A stretch of DNA of 64,000 bases from Dromiciops gliroides (GCF_019393635.1 NC_057866.1:167956903-168020902), one strand, 5' to 3'; shown: positions 12,505 through 24,430, counted from the first letter of the stretch. Numbers and translations: made by a program. The notes: generated from the letters alone by a model not told the origin.

Positions 12505-12945
12505 TCCTGTGTCTATAGTAGGGGTTCTTTGCCACCTGTTCGGTTGCTATTTTAGGGCTCATTCTGACTGCAGGGACAAGATGGTGCCACTCCTTGGTAA
12601 ACCTACAGACCCAAGACCTCTCTTGCTCCAGTGCCATTTTTCTTTTACTAGGAACCAGTAACAGGAAGAAAGTCCGGCCATGGAGAGCTGTAACGTTTTT
12701 AACTATGTGAGCTTAAGTAGCATGTATACTAAGTTTAAAAGAGATGCCTCTTAGTAGCCCTGAAGCTAATAAACCACAAGGATGGACACTGTGAAAGTGA
12801 AATCATTTGGAATATCTTTTGAATATCCTCCCTTAAATAGAAAAAACATTAGGCAAGGAGCACCTTGGCAGTGTGGGTGCCTGTTGTTTATTTTCTAGCA
12901 CACTTCTTTGTCCATAGACCCGACTTCTGACTTTTCACCATTAAC
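12505..12945. other. Unclassified intergenic stretch
   Basis: About 440 bp with no recognised repeat or gene. Confidence 0.4.
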
Positions 12946-12949
12946 TTTC

Positions 12950-13292
12950 ATAGATCATAGATTTAGAACTGTGGCCTTGGAGGTCCTCTAATCCACTCCC
13001 TTCTTTACAAATGACAAGACTGGGGCAGCTAGGTGGCGCAGTGGATAGAGCACCAGCCCTGGATTCAGGAGGACCTGAGTTCAAATCCGGCCGCAGACAC
13101 TTGACACTTACTAGCTGTGTGACCCTGGGCAAGTCACTTAACCCTAATTGCCTTAAAAAAAAAAAAGACAAATGACAAGACTGAGGCCCACATGTTAAGT
13201 GTCTGGTCCCAGGTCATGTTAAGTGGCTGAGGCAGGATTCCAAGCCCGGTCTTCCAATCCCAAAGCCAGTGCTATTTGTACCATGCCATTAA
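12950..13292 (-). repeat. MIR SINE split by a younger SINE
   Basis: MIR text ggccttggaggtcctctaat...acaaatgacaagactg is interrupted at 13023 and resumes aggcccacatgttaagtg at 13184. Confidence 0.75.
13023..13167 (+). repeat. WSINE1/Mar1-type SINE nested in MIR
   Basis: Perfect 16-bp TSD acaaatgacaagactg (13007-13022 and 13168-13183) and A12 tail; looks young. Confidence 0.97.
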
Positions 13293-13624
13293 GTTTAAAA
13301 TAGGTAAGGCCACTTTCAAGCAAGATGTTTCCTATAAAAAAATTAATTCTAAGTGCTCATGTTATAATAAATTGTTTCCTTTTGAAACTACGATTGTGCA
13401 TAAGATGAATTATAATCCAGTAACTCCAAGATCAAATAACACTCTGTAATTAAATTAAATGTATAATAAAATGAATTAGAAAAGTTGTTTGTCCACCTTA
13501 ATGAGAGGTGTTCCAAGTCACTTCTTTTTTTCTGTAGAGTTTTCCTGGGTTGAAAATGTTCATTGCTGTGAAAAAAAAAAATTCCAAGGGAAAAAAAATA
13601 TCTAATTCTAAAATGTTATCCCTG

Positions 13625-13785
13625 TAAGAAACCTTAAGGATCATCTTTATCTAAGCCTCTCATTGCATAGTCAAGGAAGATGAATCCCAGAGAAGTTGTT
13701 TTGCCCAAGGCCACACACAGGTCCATAACAGGACCTAGAATCTAAGTCATGTGACTGTGGAGCCAACGTTTTCTCTGTTAACATA
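13625..13785 (-). repeat. MIR SINE
   Basis: aaccttaaggatcatcttta, then tgcccaaggccacacacag and a MIR end. Confidence 0.75.
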
Positions 13786-14899
13786 GAACGTAGAGTTCAA
13801 ACAGACCGTAGATACTATTTTATCGTTACACAGGTATATCAGGGATTCAATCCAAGGTGTCTCACTATAAATCCAGTGCTGTTGAGCACAGTGAGTATAT
13901 TTTCTTTCTTTTTTTTTTATTAGTTCATGTAAGTTTATCCTCAGAGAGAAATGCAATATTTCTGGTGCAAGTATGTTCCTAAATTTCTCCCTTAAGGTGT
14001 TTATACTTTTACAATTAAAACTTTCAGTAGTATGGTTATTAGCCATAAGAACTGAGTACTCAAGCCGCCTTCATCTCATTCTAGCCAAAGAGAGGAAGAA
14101 TTGTCATATTAGCCTTGCCTCTTCTGTTTTGGATTGGTTCTATTTATTCTCTAATCATGCATTCTCTTCTATTTTGTATCATTGTTTGTTGCAGATATTT
14201 ACTGGGAGGGGAAAAACCTGTAGTTCTCTATCAAGTAACTTAGACTATAGCAAAATTTCCCTAAATAATAATAAAGTGACTATAATCACTTTTTCTGTTT
14301 TTTAAGATCCTTGTATTTCCAGTGCTTGCATTAAATTGTTATGCTTCCCCACTCAAAAGTTTCCTGCTCAACAGGTTTCTTTGCACAAATGATCCTTTAC
14401 AATAAATTGCTATGTGACATTCTTCAATGTACCAAGAACTGTAAACTTTTTTGTGTGAGAAATAAAATTCAACTCTCGTAAAAAGTGGTCACTTATTGAT
14501 TAACCTTGATTTGTTTGGTATTTTTATTTTGGCACTAAGACCCATCGTTTTGTAGATGGATTTTCCCCACAGTAGAATGAAATCGTTGACTGTGAGAACT
14601 GGACTATGTTTGTGTTCTGTTGAGCAGCCTACACAGCCGTGGCCACAAGAGGATTTCCCCAATATTTTCATAAGTGGGCAAGCAAGAAACTCCACCTTGC
14701 TTTGATCAAACCTTTCTCTTTGTTTTGATAACAAAACTTCTTCCCAGTACTACTTCCTTCCACCACTACAGAAGATGGGGATTTAGGAGATGATAAAAGA
14801 ATAACTGGATACTGTTCAAATATTGGAAAAACAATCCCCCACCTCAAAAAAAATGTCTTGGGTTAGCATAGTTTAAGTCAGATTTCTTAGGATCTCAGG

Positions 14900-14900
<1 letters not shown>
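13786..14900. other. Unclassified stretch with two AATAAA motifs
   Basis: No transposon recognised. AATAAA occurs at about 14401 and 14461 near T-rich DNA. A distal ARFIP1 3' end or an unrelated transcript end is possible but unproven. Confidence 0.35.

Positions 14901-14967
<67 letters not shown>
14901..14967. repeat. (TG)n microsatellite
   Basis: About 33 TG units with one early interruption. Confidence 0.95.
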
Positions 14968-14970
<3 letters not shown>

Positions 14971-15084
14971 CTACAGAGTAAAGCATTTTACATCTTTGAC
15001 AGAGTGAAGAAGATATAATGCTTAATCTTAAAAAGTATTGTGCAGAGGTCAACTTTCTGCCACCGTCCCTCCGTTGTGTCAAAG

Positions 15085-15300
15085 GACACAACTTTGGAGT
15101 TGGGGGCCTAGGCTCAAACTCGGCTTTGCTATTTGGTCACCTGTATGACCTCGGACGATCACTTCATCTCTTTGGACCTCCATGTCTCCAGATATAAAAT
15201 GAAGGTTGAAATCATTGAGGAAACACTCAGCATCATTTCACATTGCAGGGGGTAGGGAGTGGCTAAGTGGTCTCTAAAGTTCCTTCCAACTCCTATGATC
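15085..15300 (+). repeat. MIR SINE
   Basis: ttggggcctaggctcaaact-like start (gttgggggcctaggc), then tatgacctcggacgatcact and ccatgtctccagatataaaa. Confidence 0.75.
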
Positions 15301-16575
15301 TCTCACCTTTGGGAGTTCGAGTTCATGCCTTTCCTGATTCTCATCGATGTAATCACCAGCCTTAGAGCACTTTCCTTACTTTCGCTAGGCATTCGGTACT
15401 AAAAGACTTGGAGTCTTTAGAACTTTAATGCCCCACACTGATGTTCCCTCAAATCCCCTTGCCTCTAGGCTTATGGGTCCCTCAAAATTCCATAGTCAAC
15501 TATGCCACCATGCATATATATATATGTGTGTGCTTCCTCCAGAACTTTTAACTCTGGCATTCCTTCACATCATAGTTTCTTGTCCTTTTATCTCTTCTCC
15601 TTGCTTTTCTTAAACCTAGTCTTCTTCTTCAACAGAGCCGCCCCACCCCCACCCCCGGAGATTTCATCATTTCCTGTGCATTCAAGATTTATCTCTATGG
15701 AGATTATTAAATCCATATATTCAGTCCCAATCTCTCTCCTAACGTCCAGTTGCTCATTGTCAGTTGTCTGCTGGCTGTGTGTGTCCCATAGACCTCTCAA
15801 AGTCGGTCTTTCTGAACTGGAAAGTCTGCCTATTCTCCAAATGTTCCTACTATCGTTGAAGGCACCATCCATCACTCAGTCACCCCGATTCATAACATCC
15901 CTCACCCACCCCTCATAATCCAATTAGCTGGCAAATCCAGGCAATTTTGCCTCAACACCATCTCTCAAATTTGTCCCCTTCTCTCCACACAGCCAGCATT
16001 CTAGTTCAGGCGCTAACCATCTCTTCCCTGAGCCATTCCAACAGTCTTAATTGATAATCTGTCTCTCTCTCTCTCTCTCTCTCTTCTCCAATCCATCCTC
16101 TGTAGAACTGACAAAACAATCTCCCTGAGGCAGAGGTCAGATTGTGTCACTACATTCAAAAACCTAAAGAAAGATAAACTCCTTGTCTGAGCCTTACACA
16201 ACTGTGCTCTCATCTCTTTCTACTCCCCTTCACAGTCTAAGTTCCAGCTAAACTGGGCTATGCGCCATTTCCCTGAACTCCACCCACCTTCCTCCTCGGT
16301 ATTCACATAAGCCATTCTCCATGCCTAAAATAAACTCCCTGCTCATCTCTGCCACACACGGAATCTTTGTCTTCTCTCAAGTCTCTTTTAGAGGTCACCT
16401 TCTCTCTGAAACTTTTCCTCATCCCTATATTTGCTTTCTCCCTGCTCGATTTGCCTTCTACTCTACGGACACATATGATGTGTGGCACTAGTAAAAAAGG
16501 TCTTTGAGAGAAGAATGGTTTAGTCTTGGTCTTTGTCTTCCTAGCATCTCGCACGGTGCTTTATAGACAGCAGGC
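15300..16575 (+). mobile_element. L2-type LINE 3' region
   Basis: Long pyrimidine-rich block with L2 3' UTR phrases: gtcagattgtgtcactacat, then aagtctcttttagaggtcac and cttctctctgaaacttttcc. A (TC)n tract sits at 16062-16083. Confidence 0.65.
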
Positions 16576-17106
16576 CATCAATTTAATGGAATTGAAACCA
16601 CCTATATTGCAAGGCTCTAGAGATTCAGTTTCTGCTAATAAATGGAAGAGAAATATCACTTCTATCTAGACCTGTTTCCTCATCTCTAAAAGGAGGGAGC
16701 TGGACTGGCCCTTTAAGGTGCCTTTTATCCCTAATATTCTATTACCTAGAAATAGAAAATCCCAGTTTTGCCAAGACTAAAGGCTTGAAAGAGAAAAAAG
16801 GAAAGGGAGAAGTGGTATTCCTTGAGGACTTTTTGTTTTTCTTTGTTTTTCATTATTTTTTAAAATGTTTCATCATGATTTCTTTTTTTCTTTAAAGTAA
16901 TGAATAAAATGCTTTTATTTCTGTGGATGTCATAGGTTGGTACTAAAAAATAGTAAAAGGCAATAGAAAGACATGTGAGTGTAAATAAGGAACAATCTAT
17001 GGCTAAGGGGACCTATATGGAAGGAATGGCATTAGACACCATCAAGGAACTGTTGTGGGCCTGTCATGGAGCAAGAATCAGAGACAAAAGAGCTCAGGGA
17101 AGGGCT
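16576..17106. other. Unclassified intergenic stretch
   Basis: taaataaggaacaatctatg at about 16983 resembles taagtaaggaacaatctatt at 18318, so part may be the same old repeat as the L3/CR1 element downstream. Confidence 0.35.
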
Positions 17107-17115
17107 GCTATGATG

Positions 17116-17270
17116 GGGGCAGCTAGATGGTGCAATGGATAAAGTACCAGTCCTGGCTTCAGGAGGACCTGAGTTCAAATCTGCCCTCAGACACTTGATT
17201 ACTTACTAGCTGTATGACCCTGGGCAAGTCACTTAATCCTCACTGCCCTGCAAACAAAACAAAAAACCAA
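17116..17270 (+). repeat. WSINE1/Mar1-type SINE
   Basis: Several substitutions; TSD ctatgatg/ctatatgatg at 17108-17115 and 17271-17280. Confidence 0.85.
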
Positions 17271-17555
17271 CTATATGATGGAAGATTCCTGGGAAAATTT
17301 TAGAATCATTGAAGAGATGATGGTGGGTAACTGTCTAGAAAGAGCCAGCATGACATCATCAGCATGACATCATTCATGTAAGATTAGCCTTATTATCTGA
17401 TTACAAATATAGGTGTAGATATGGTTTAACCAGATTTTTTTAGCAAAATATTTGATAAAATATTTCATACTGTTCTTATGAAGATGAAGAGATGGGGAAT
17501 AGATAATTATGCAATTAGAGGGACTTGGAGCTGGTTTAATGGCTGGATTCAGAAA

Positions 17556-17770
17556 AGACATTAGCATCAAGGTGGTGTAATAAATATAGGGCTGAACCTA
17601 GTAAAGAAGACCTGAATTCAAATCCTGCCTCAGGCACTTACTGGCTGTGTGATCCTGGGCAAGTCATTAACCTCAGTCTTATTTTCTTCATCTATAAAAT
17701 AGAGCACCTACCTCCCAAGATTGTTGTGAAGATCAAATGAGACAATAATTATAAAGGAACTTATGGTGCC
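17556..17770 (+). repeat. MIR SINE nested in L3/CR1
   Basis: acctgaattcaaatcctgcc, then gtgtgatcctgggcaagtca and ttcttcatctataaaataga. Confidence 0.85.
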
Positions 17771-17814
17771 TTGCCCAACATGTTAGCTATTATTTCTCTA
17801 TTTGTTTACTTATG

Positions 17815-17992
17815 TATTATTCCTAGTTGTGTGACCCTAGGCAAGTCACTGAACCTTGTTCGTCCTGTTTCCTTTAAAATGGGGGTAAAAATAGCACCTA
17901 CCCTCCAACTTTGTTGTGAAAAACAAGAGACGTGTAAAGCACTTTGCAAACCTTAAAGTCTTACATAAATGCTAGGTACTATTGAATGCTAG
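17815..17992 (+). repeat. MIR SINE nested in L3/CR1
   Basis: ttgtgtgaccctaggcaagt, then gtaaagcactttgcaaacct and ttacataaatgctaggtact; 5' truncated. Confidence 0.85.
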
Positions 17993-18984
17993 CTTGGCGA
18001 GAGGTCTCCAGTGTTGTGCTACAAGGCTCCATACTTGACCCAGTCACTTGGAAATATGTATAGGTCATATGCTCAGAAAATTTGCACTTGCTGCAAAGCA
18101 GAGAGGGATAGCTAACCCACTAGCAAACAGAGGAAGAATCCAAAAAGATCTTGATAGGCAAGATCTTTGGCCTGAATCTGATAAGATGAACTTGAATAAG
18201 AATAAATATAAAGTTGCCTCCTTGATGATGGCGTGGTTGCATTGCAGTTTGTCTTCAAAATATCTAGGGATTCTAGTAGACTGAGTCCACTAAGGTGTAG
18301 GAAGATATGTGGATATAAGTAAGGAACAATCTATTGCAAAGGGCCCTCAATGGGAGGAGCAGCAGGCTGCAGCAGTCCCCATGTGACCTCAGGCTACTTT
18401 AAGAGAGGCCAGCCTCTTGGAATCAAACAGAGCTGGTCCTTTGTACTTCACCCAGGTCCAATCAGATCTAGGGTAGAGTATTCAGTTGTGGATGTTATAT
18501 AGATGAGCTGGAGAGCAATCAGGATGGTGAAGGGCTTTGAATCCAACTTAGATGACAGCATTTAAAAGCCTGGAGAAGAGAAGACGCAGAAGGCACAAGA
18601 TAAATGTCTCCTTGTATTTGCAGGGCTGGCCCATGGAAGAGAAATTAGATTTGCTTGCTTTGACTTTTACCCAGGAACAATGGGTAGAAGTTCAAAGAGT
18701 CCCATTTAAACCAGAAGTGAGGAAAAAACAGCTGTCCACAAGTGGAGAGGGTATCTCAAAAAGTGGGAGGTTCCCCTTCCTTAGAGGTCCGGCAAAGACA
18801 GGATGAGCATCTGGTAGGTGATATGTGATACTGGATCGTGAGGGCAACTCTAACCCCAAGCCTTGTGATTTTTATGTAAAATGATCTATGTTGTCAGGTA
18901 ATTATAATAAAATGTGCACGTGCTCCAAGGATCTATGATTTTTTTTTTCCAGGTAGGGAATTCCACCACCACCACCTTTGATTT

Positions 18985-19120
18985 AATAGCTAAATGTTAT
19001 CTGAGGCCCAGAGCATTTCAGTGACTTGGCCCAGGGTCTCAAAGCTAGTGTCAGAGGTGGGAAGGACTTCAACCCAAGTAGTGATGACTCCAAGCCTAAT
19101 ATGATATGCACTAAGCCCAA
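18985..19120 (-). repeat. MIR SINE
   Basis: agtgacttggcccagggtct, then a degraded end. Confidence 0.65.
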
Positions 19121-19192
19121 AAGAATTTGTGCTGCTTTGTAGTGCCTGGATCCAAGATATAAAAGGAAAAATATCAGTCACAATAGCACCAG

Positions 19193-19425
19193 TAATGTGT
19201 GTTGTTTTTTGGTCCCATCTGACTTTTAGTGACCCCATTTGTGATTTTCCTGGCAAAGGTACTGAAGTGGTTTGCCATTTCCTTCTCCAGCTCATTTTAT
19301 AGATGGGAAAACTGAGGCAAGCAAGGTTAAATGACTTGCCCAGGGTCACACAGCTAGTAAGTGTTTGAGATTGGATTTGAACTCAGGAAGATGACTCCAA
19401 GCCTGGTTTTTTATCCACTGTGTCC
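19193..19425 (-). repeat. Longer Mar1-type CORE-SINE
   Basis: Antisense copy with the long body absent from the ~145-bp SINEs: cccatctgacttttagtgac, then tttgccatttccttctccag, then the shared gacttgcccagggtcacac core. Confidence 0.88.
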
Positions 19426-19504
19426 AACCAATAATGTACTTGACTGTAGTATGAAATACATATGATTATATATGACATAATGCTGTGCTCAAAAGACACT
19501 TATA

Positions 19505-19649
19505 GAGGGCAGCTAGGTGGCACAGTGGATAAAGCGCTGGCCCTGGATTCAGGAGGACCTGAGTTCAAATCCGACCTCAGACACTTGACACTTACTGACC
19601 CTGGACAAGTCACTTAACCCTCATTGCCCTGCCAAAAAAAAAAAAAAAA
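19505..19649 (+). repeat. WSINE1/Mar1-type SINE
   Basis: Full head and A16 tail; small deletion before ctgaccctggacaag. Confidence 0.93.
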
Positions 19650-20588
19650 GATAGTTACGATGCTGTAGAATATGCCTCTTAGGTATATTCTGAATAGATC
19701 TGTGCAGAAGGGACTTTTCAAGAGTTTAGATATGAAGGAATATCCTCCAGGAAGCTGGTCTGGGACTCTTCCGTGGCTATCTCTTCTTCACCACAGGGGC
19801 AAGGTCTTTGAACCACACAGACCTCACTCCTTATTATTCCTTGCCAGCTTCAGAATCTTCTTTGAGCATGTGAAAGAAATGGGTCAATGTTGGGAAATAC
19901 ACCAAATCAAAACATGAAAAAACCCGAAATAACAAAAAACAAAAACTTGTCTTGATCCAGGCAAACCAACTTTCTAAAGTCTTCAAGGAGGATTTAAATT
20001 AGGTATCTGGAGAAAGAGGAAAAAAAAAAAAAGATGAAATCACTGATAGTGCTAATTCAAAAACTGAGACAGATAAATTCCTTGTGGCAAAAGCTGCATT
20101 CATTTGGTCTGGGCTTTTTCTCCCCTCCTCCACCCTCTCAGTTCCTTTTCTGAAACTGAGTGCTTTCTGTATTGTATATATTTGACCATGTAGAAGATAT
20201 GAAATCCAAAAAGCATAATAACTTTCTTTGTCTTCCTATAAAATTGATGGTTTCTTCACTTCTCAGAAGTTTTTCCCTGCTTCTCATAAACCGGCAAAAA
20301 TCAGGAGCTGCTGGATTCTTTGACATTCCATTTATAACAAAATTTAAAATATTTACATGTAAATTAAACAAAAATAATTCTTTGAATAAACTATGCTTTT
20401 TAATATACCATACATGGCCATTTTAGGAGCAAGGCAACTTAGACATAATATACTTTTATGTTCAAAGCTAAGGGTGATTTTAGATTGGCACATCTGGAAA
20501 ATGTTCAAATGTACAAAAGAAGACATTGCCTATATTTCCATTGTAACCCCAATTCATATATATATTATATTATATAACATATATAAAA
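19650..20588. other. Unclassified intergenic stretch
   Basis: Short overlapping frames on both strands at 20138-20426 show no family resemblance. An A/T dinucleotide patch lies at 20555-20600. Confidence 0.35.
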
Positions 20589-20589
20589 T

Positions 20590-20744
20590 AATATAATTTT
20601 CTCAAATTACATGTTAAAACCATTTTTTTAAACATTTGGGGTTTGGTGGTTTTGGGAGGGTTTTTTAGGTTTTGAGTTCTAAATTCTATTCCTCCTTCCC
20701 TCCACTCTCCCTTTCCTGAGATGGTAAGCAATCAGATATAGTTA
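20590..20744 (-). mobile_element. L1 LINE 3' terminus
   Basis: Antisense marsupial L1 3' end: ttttgagttctaaattctat, then a CT-rich stretch and agcaatcagatatagtt. Confidence 0.65.
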
Positions 20745-20756
20745 ACCCCATTTTTT

Positions 20757-20934
20757 GTTTGTTTGTTTGTTTGTCTGTTTGTTTTTTGTTTTGTTTTGCA
20801 GGGCAATGAAGGTTAAGTGACTTGCCCAGGGTCACACAGCTAGTTAAGTGTCAAGTGTCTGAGGCTGGATTTGAACTCAGGTCCTCCTGAATCCAGGGCT
20901 GGTTCTTTATCCACTGTGCCACCTAGCTGCCCCC
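20757..20934 (-). repeat. WSINE1/Mar1-type SINE in L1 3' end
   Basis: Long (GTTT)n tail and the gcagggcaatgaaggttaag variant; TSD accccatttttt/accccagttttt (20745-20756, 20935-20946). Confidence 0.92.
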
Positions 20935-20995
20935 ACCCCAGTTTTTAAAAGTAAAACTCTCCCTTAAACTTCATCTTCAGAATTTGTATAAATTG

Positions 20996-20997
20996 GG

Positions 20998-21046
<49 letters not shown>

Positions 21047-21270
21047 AGAGAGAGAGAGAGAGAGAAGGAGAAAACAATTGGAAAATAATTTGACAGAGAC
21101 AGAGAGAGACCGAGACTGAGCCCAAGACAGAAAGACAGACAGAGGGAGAGACAGAAACAGAGACAGATAGACAGAGGGAGGCAGAGCCTGACAGGCAGAC
21201 AGACAGACAGACAGAGGGAGACAGAGAGGGAGGGAGGGAGGGAGAGAGAGAGGGAAGGAGAAAAGAAAAC
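20996..21270. repeat. (GA)n and degenerate purine-rich repeat
   Basis: Pure GA of about 45 bp (20999-21043), then imperfect GA/GGA, AGAC, CAGA and GGGA units. The motif caattggaaaataattt occurs at 21075-21091 and 21270-21286, exactly 195 bp apart. Confidence 0.92.
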
Positions 21271-21318
21271 AATTGGAAAATAATTTAAAGATACACCTTT
21301 TTTGAAGAAGCTTTGTAT

Positions 21319-21758
21319 CTGTGACAGCATTTCCACACTGGAAATTCTCTACACCAATTAAATCACAGCTCCAGACTGCCCCACCGCCACCACCAAAAGA
21401 ACCCCACAAGTTCTCAGCAGCACAATTATTGCTGCATTGTCATTGGCGCTTCCAAGCTCTAGAGCTGAAAAGTAAGAGGTACTTTTTCTTCTTCTTCAAG
21501 GGTTAAATGTTTCTGAGTGTTTGCTGAACGATTTGGGTCATTCAAGTTGATACTCAATGGACCAATCACCACAGGCAATTCAGAGGCAGAGGGGCTGCAC
21601 TGAGATGGATCAACACCCGGTCCTTGCTACAGAATATCCTTGCTTTCTATGGCTAAATAAATCTCCTTTTGTCAAATGGACTATGAGTGTCTCATTTCAT
21701 TCCAATCTGGAATTTTAACTACCAAGCGGCCAATCTGAATCAGGCCTTTCCCGTAACA
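21319..21758 (+). mobile_element. Possible LTR fossil
   Basis: Weak call. A TG start, a ggaccaatcacc CCAAT-like box, ggctaaataaatctcctttt as a poly(A) signal region and a terminal ...ccgtaaca give LTR-like order over about 440 bp. No convincing TSD. Family not recognised; if real, an old solo LTR. Confidence 0.3.
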
Positions 21759-21759
21759 C

Positions 21760-22820
21760 CATCCTTCCCTGAATTCATGTTCATCACTTTCTTTATGGAA
21801 CTATAATTTTTTCCATTACATTCAAGGACCAACCATTCCCCTTAAGAAATAATCTTTATTTTCTCAAGAGTTAATTAAGACTGTTTTCTTTGTTGAGTTT
21901 CTCTGAACAAACCTTACAAGAAAAAAAATTAATGAAGTGTGTGCAGAAGGATTGGAAATGAACAAAGAGTTAATTTCCTTGCCCCAAATTGTTGATGTGA
22001 AAGACTTTGCCTAAATCCACAAAGCAAGGGAAAGTTCAGTATTAAAGCTTCCTAGCCAGGCACTGGTCCTAACTTGCCCCTTTGTCCTTTAAAAAAAAAA
22101 TAATAATACAATGACATAATGTAAGGCTGTTGTGTTGGCCTGGGATTTTCATTCAGCCTTTGGAGTGAATATTTGTGCTCATGACCAGGAGCAATGAAAA
22201 CAAGTCTTTTTTCCCCTAACACAAGCAGCTTCAGTCTGTGCTGCAGCAAACTTCCTTGCAGATGACCTCAGCCCTGACCTTGCCTTCTTCCAGGAAGATC
22301 TATGCCAGTTTAGTCTTGTCTCTAGATAAATTATGCAGTAGAATTTTATGTGAATTTCTTTTCACTGGGGGTTGAACTAGGGCCACTCGATTAAGATACT
22401 TGGGACTGAAATGTTTTGCTGGACTGGTGACTTTTCTGTGCCACCTTTTCCAAAGATGCTTGAGGGCCTCACCCATGGGCTTGGCAAAGCCCATTTTGCC
22501 ATCCTGGTTACATAGATGTCTCACTGAGGGTGCAGCTCCTTCTAGGACACTGAAGAGCTTAAGGATTCACACTCCTTTGGCATCAACTCCCACAAAAGTG
22601 GAAAGTGCACCCTTGATTCCCATTCTTGGGAATCTTCACTTAAGTTCATTACCCAAACATAAGAAGCCTTGCCTGGGCTTTGAAGGCAAGAGATCACTAC
22701 TCTCCTTGGGAGCTATTTCAAAATTAGACTTGATTTCCATCTGCCTGAGCCCAGGTTATGGAGCTTCAGGCTGGGGGTCTGAAGGGGCTTAGCGATGTTC
22801 TTCAGCTCACCATTAAAAAA
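21760..22820. other. Unclassified stretch with frames on both strands
   Basis: Relatively GC-balanced, not a repeat I recognise. A 74-codon minus-strand frame (22300-22524) and a 130-codon plus-strand frame (22400-22792) overlap; neither resembles a known family to me. A decayed retrocopy is one possibility. Confidence 0.3.
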
Positions 22821-22828
22821 GGCAACAA

Positions 22829-22977
22829 TGGGGCAGCTAGGTGTCACAATGGATAAAGCACCAACCCTGGATTCAGGAGGACCTGAATTCAAATATGACC
22901 TCAGATACTTGACACTTACTAGCTGTGTGACCCTGGGCAAGTCACTTAGCCCTCATTGGCCTGAGGGGGGAAAAAAG
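22829..22977 (+). repeat. WSINE1/Mar1-type SINE
   Basis: TSD ggcaacaa at 22821-22828 and 22978-22985. Confidence 0.9.
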
Positions 22978-23316
22978 GGCAACAAGCATTTATTAAGCAG
23001 CCTACCATGTGCCAACTTCAGTGCTGTTTGGCCAGTGACCACTAACTGAAGATGCTTCCCCTACAAAGATTAACTTCTCATCGGACAAGTTTCAGCCCTT
23101 GAGGAGCTGACAGATTCTGTCTTGCCCTTTACCAAGACTAGCACGTGAGTAAGAGGCCTTCAGCGTCCAGTAACTGAACATGACAGACTGTCATCCTGGG
23201 TCTCACAAGGTTAAAGACAATCGAACAGTACAGTGTATTACTTCTTTCTAGATTTCACTTTTCACTGTAACTACTCTGCCTGTCAGTCTGACACATACCT
23301 GCTTCCATGTAAGAAT

Positions 23317-23690
23317 AAGTCATTGGTCCAAGACAATTCCAAAGGACTCATAATGGAAAATGCTCTCCACATCCTGAAAAAAGAACTGTGGAATCTAGAT
23401 GCAGATCAAACCATACTGTTTCTACTCTTTTTTTTTTTTGAGGTTTCTCCCTTTTGTTCTGATTCTTCTTTCACAACATGACTAATGCATAAATATGTTT
23501 GATGTGATTGTACATATATAACCTATATCAGATTGCTTTGTCTTGGGGAGGGGGAGGGAAGGGAAGGAGGGAGAAACATTTGGAACTCAAAATTTTATAA
23601 AAAATGTTGAAAACTATATTTACATTTAACTGGGAAATATTAAAATACTTTTATGATTTAACAATAAAAAGAAAAAAGAATAAGTTATTA
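23317..23690 (+). mobile_element. L1 LINE 3' UTR, marsupial type
   Basis: ccaagacaattccaaaggac, then aatgctctccacatcctgaa, tcttctttcacaacatgact, tataacctatatcagattgc and cttggggagggggagggaag. Confidence 0.88.
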
Positions 23691-23704
23691 GAAAAATTCC
23701 AAAA

Positions 23705-24243
23705 TAGAAGTTTCAGTTCAACAGCCAACACACATTTATTGTGATGACTTTGTGCCCGGTTTCAAAGACAAAAATGAAGCAGCCCCAGCTCCCAAGAGCA
23801 TGTCATCCTATGGGGGGGCAACAAGGTGCATATATGTAAATACAGTACAATTATCCCTCCCATATTGTGGGGGTTAGGGATGAGGCTCCCCCGCAATCTG
23901 GAAAATCAGTGTAAAATTTTTTGGCCCTTCCTTAGTACCACAGAAGTCTGAATTTTTTCTTTTTCTTTTATGGGATGTTTATAGTACCTTCTTGTAAAAT
24001 TTGGGTCAATATTATACAAAACCATACATATATTTTATGCATTTCCAAGTTTCTAAACTTTGTCTGTGTTGTCTGCTGGCCCTCACGTCATCGGCAGGTT
24101 CACCAACACTCCCAAAATATTCCCATCTAACTTTTTATGCCACAAAATATAGACACTATAATGGTGGGGGGGGGGGAGGCACTGGTAGCTAGGGGGATCA
24201 GAAAGGCTTCATGGAGATGGAAGTGAGTTTTGAACAAGACACT
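23705..24243 (-). mobile_element. L2 LINE fragments, antisense
   Basis: acacacatttattgtgatga and cagctcccaagagcatgtca, later ggcttcatggagatggaagt; L2 3' UTR in reverse. A G10 run lies near 24165. Confidence 0.5.
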
Positions 24244-24257
24244 AAGAAGAGGTGAGG

Positions 24258-24430
24258 GGGCAGCTAGGTGGCACAGTGGATAGAGCACCAGCCCTGGAGT
24301 CAGGAGGACCTGAGTTCAAATCTGGCCTCAGACACTTGATACTGACTAGCTGTGTGACCCTGGGCAAGTCACTTAACCCCAATCGCCTCACAAAAAATAA
24401 ACGAATGAATGAATGAATGAATGTAGGTAT
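24258..24430 (+). repeat. SINE doublet, first unit
   Basis: WSINE1/Mar1-type unit ending in caaaaaataaa and (GAAT)n. The outer TSD aagaagaggtgagg begins at 24244 and its partner lies after the second unit (24592-24605). Confidence 0.93.

Larger units (their letters stand above)
17330..18945 (+). mobile_element. L3/CR1-type LINE, RT C-terminus and 3' UTR, split by MIRs
   Basis: Matches the CR1/L3 ORF2 text: tttttagcaaaatatttgat, then gagatggggaatagataatt. After MIR insertions it resumes at about 17995 with gaggtctccagtgttgtgct. Codons read LRKFALAAKQRGIANPLA and IQKDLDR...WPESDKMNLNKNKYKV, the degraded RT C-terminal region. The 3' part has gctggagagcaatcaggatg, agcctggagaagagaagacg and ends at ctatgat. 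Ancient, with many frame breaks. Confidence 0.8.

Noticed and set aside
13973-14305. 110-codon plus-strand frame
   Set aside because: No family resemblance, no splice context, A/T-rich spacer.
20945-21409. Long Leu/Ser/Pro frames in several phases
   Set aside because: They are translations of the GA/CT simple repeat.
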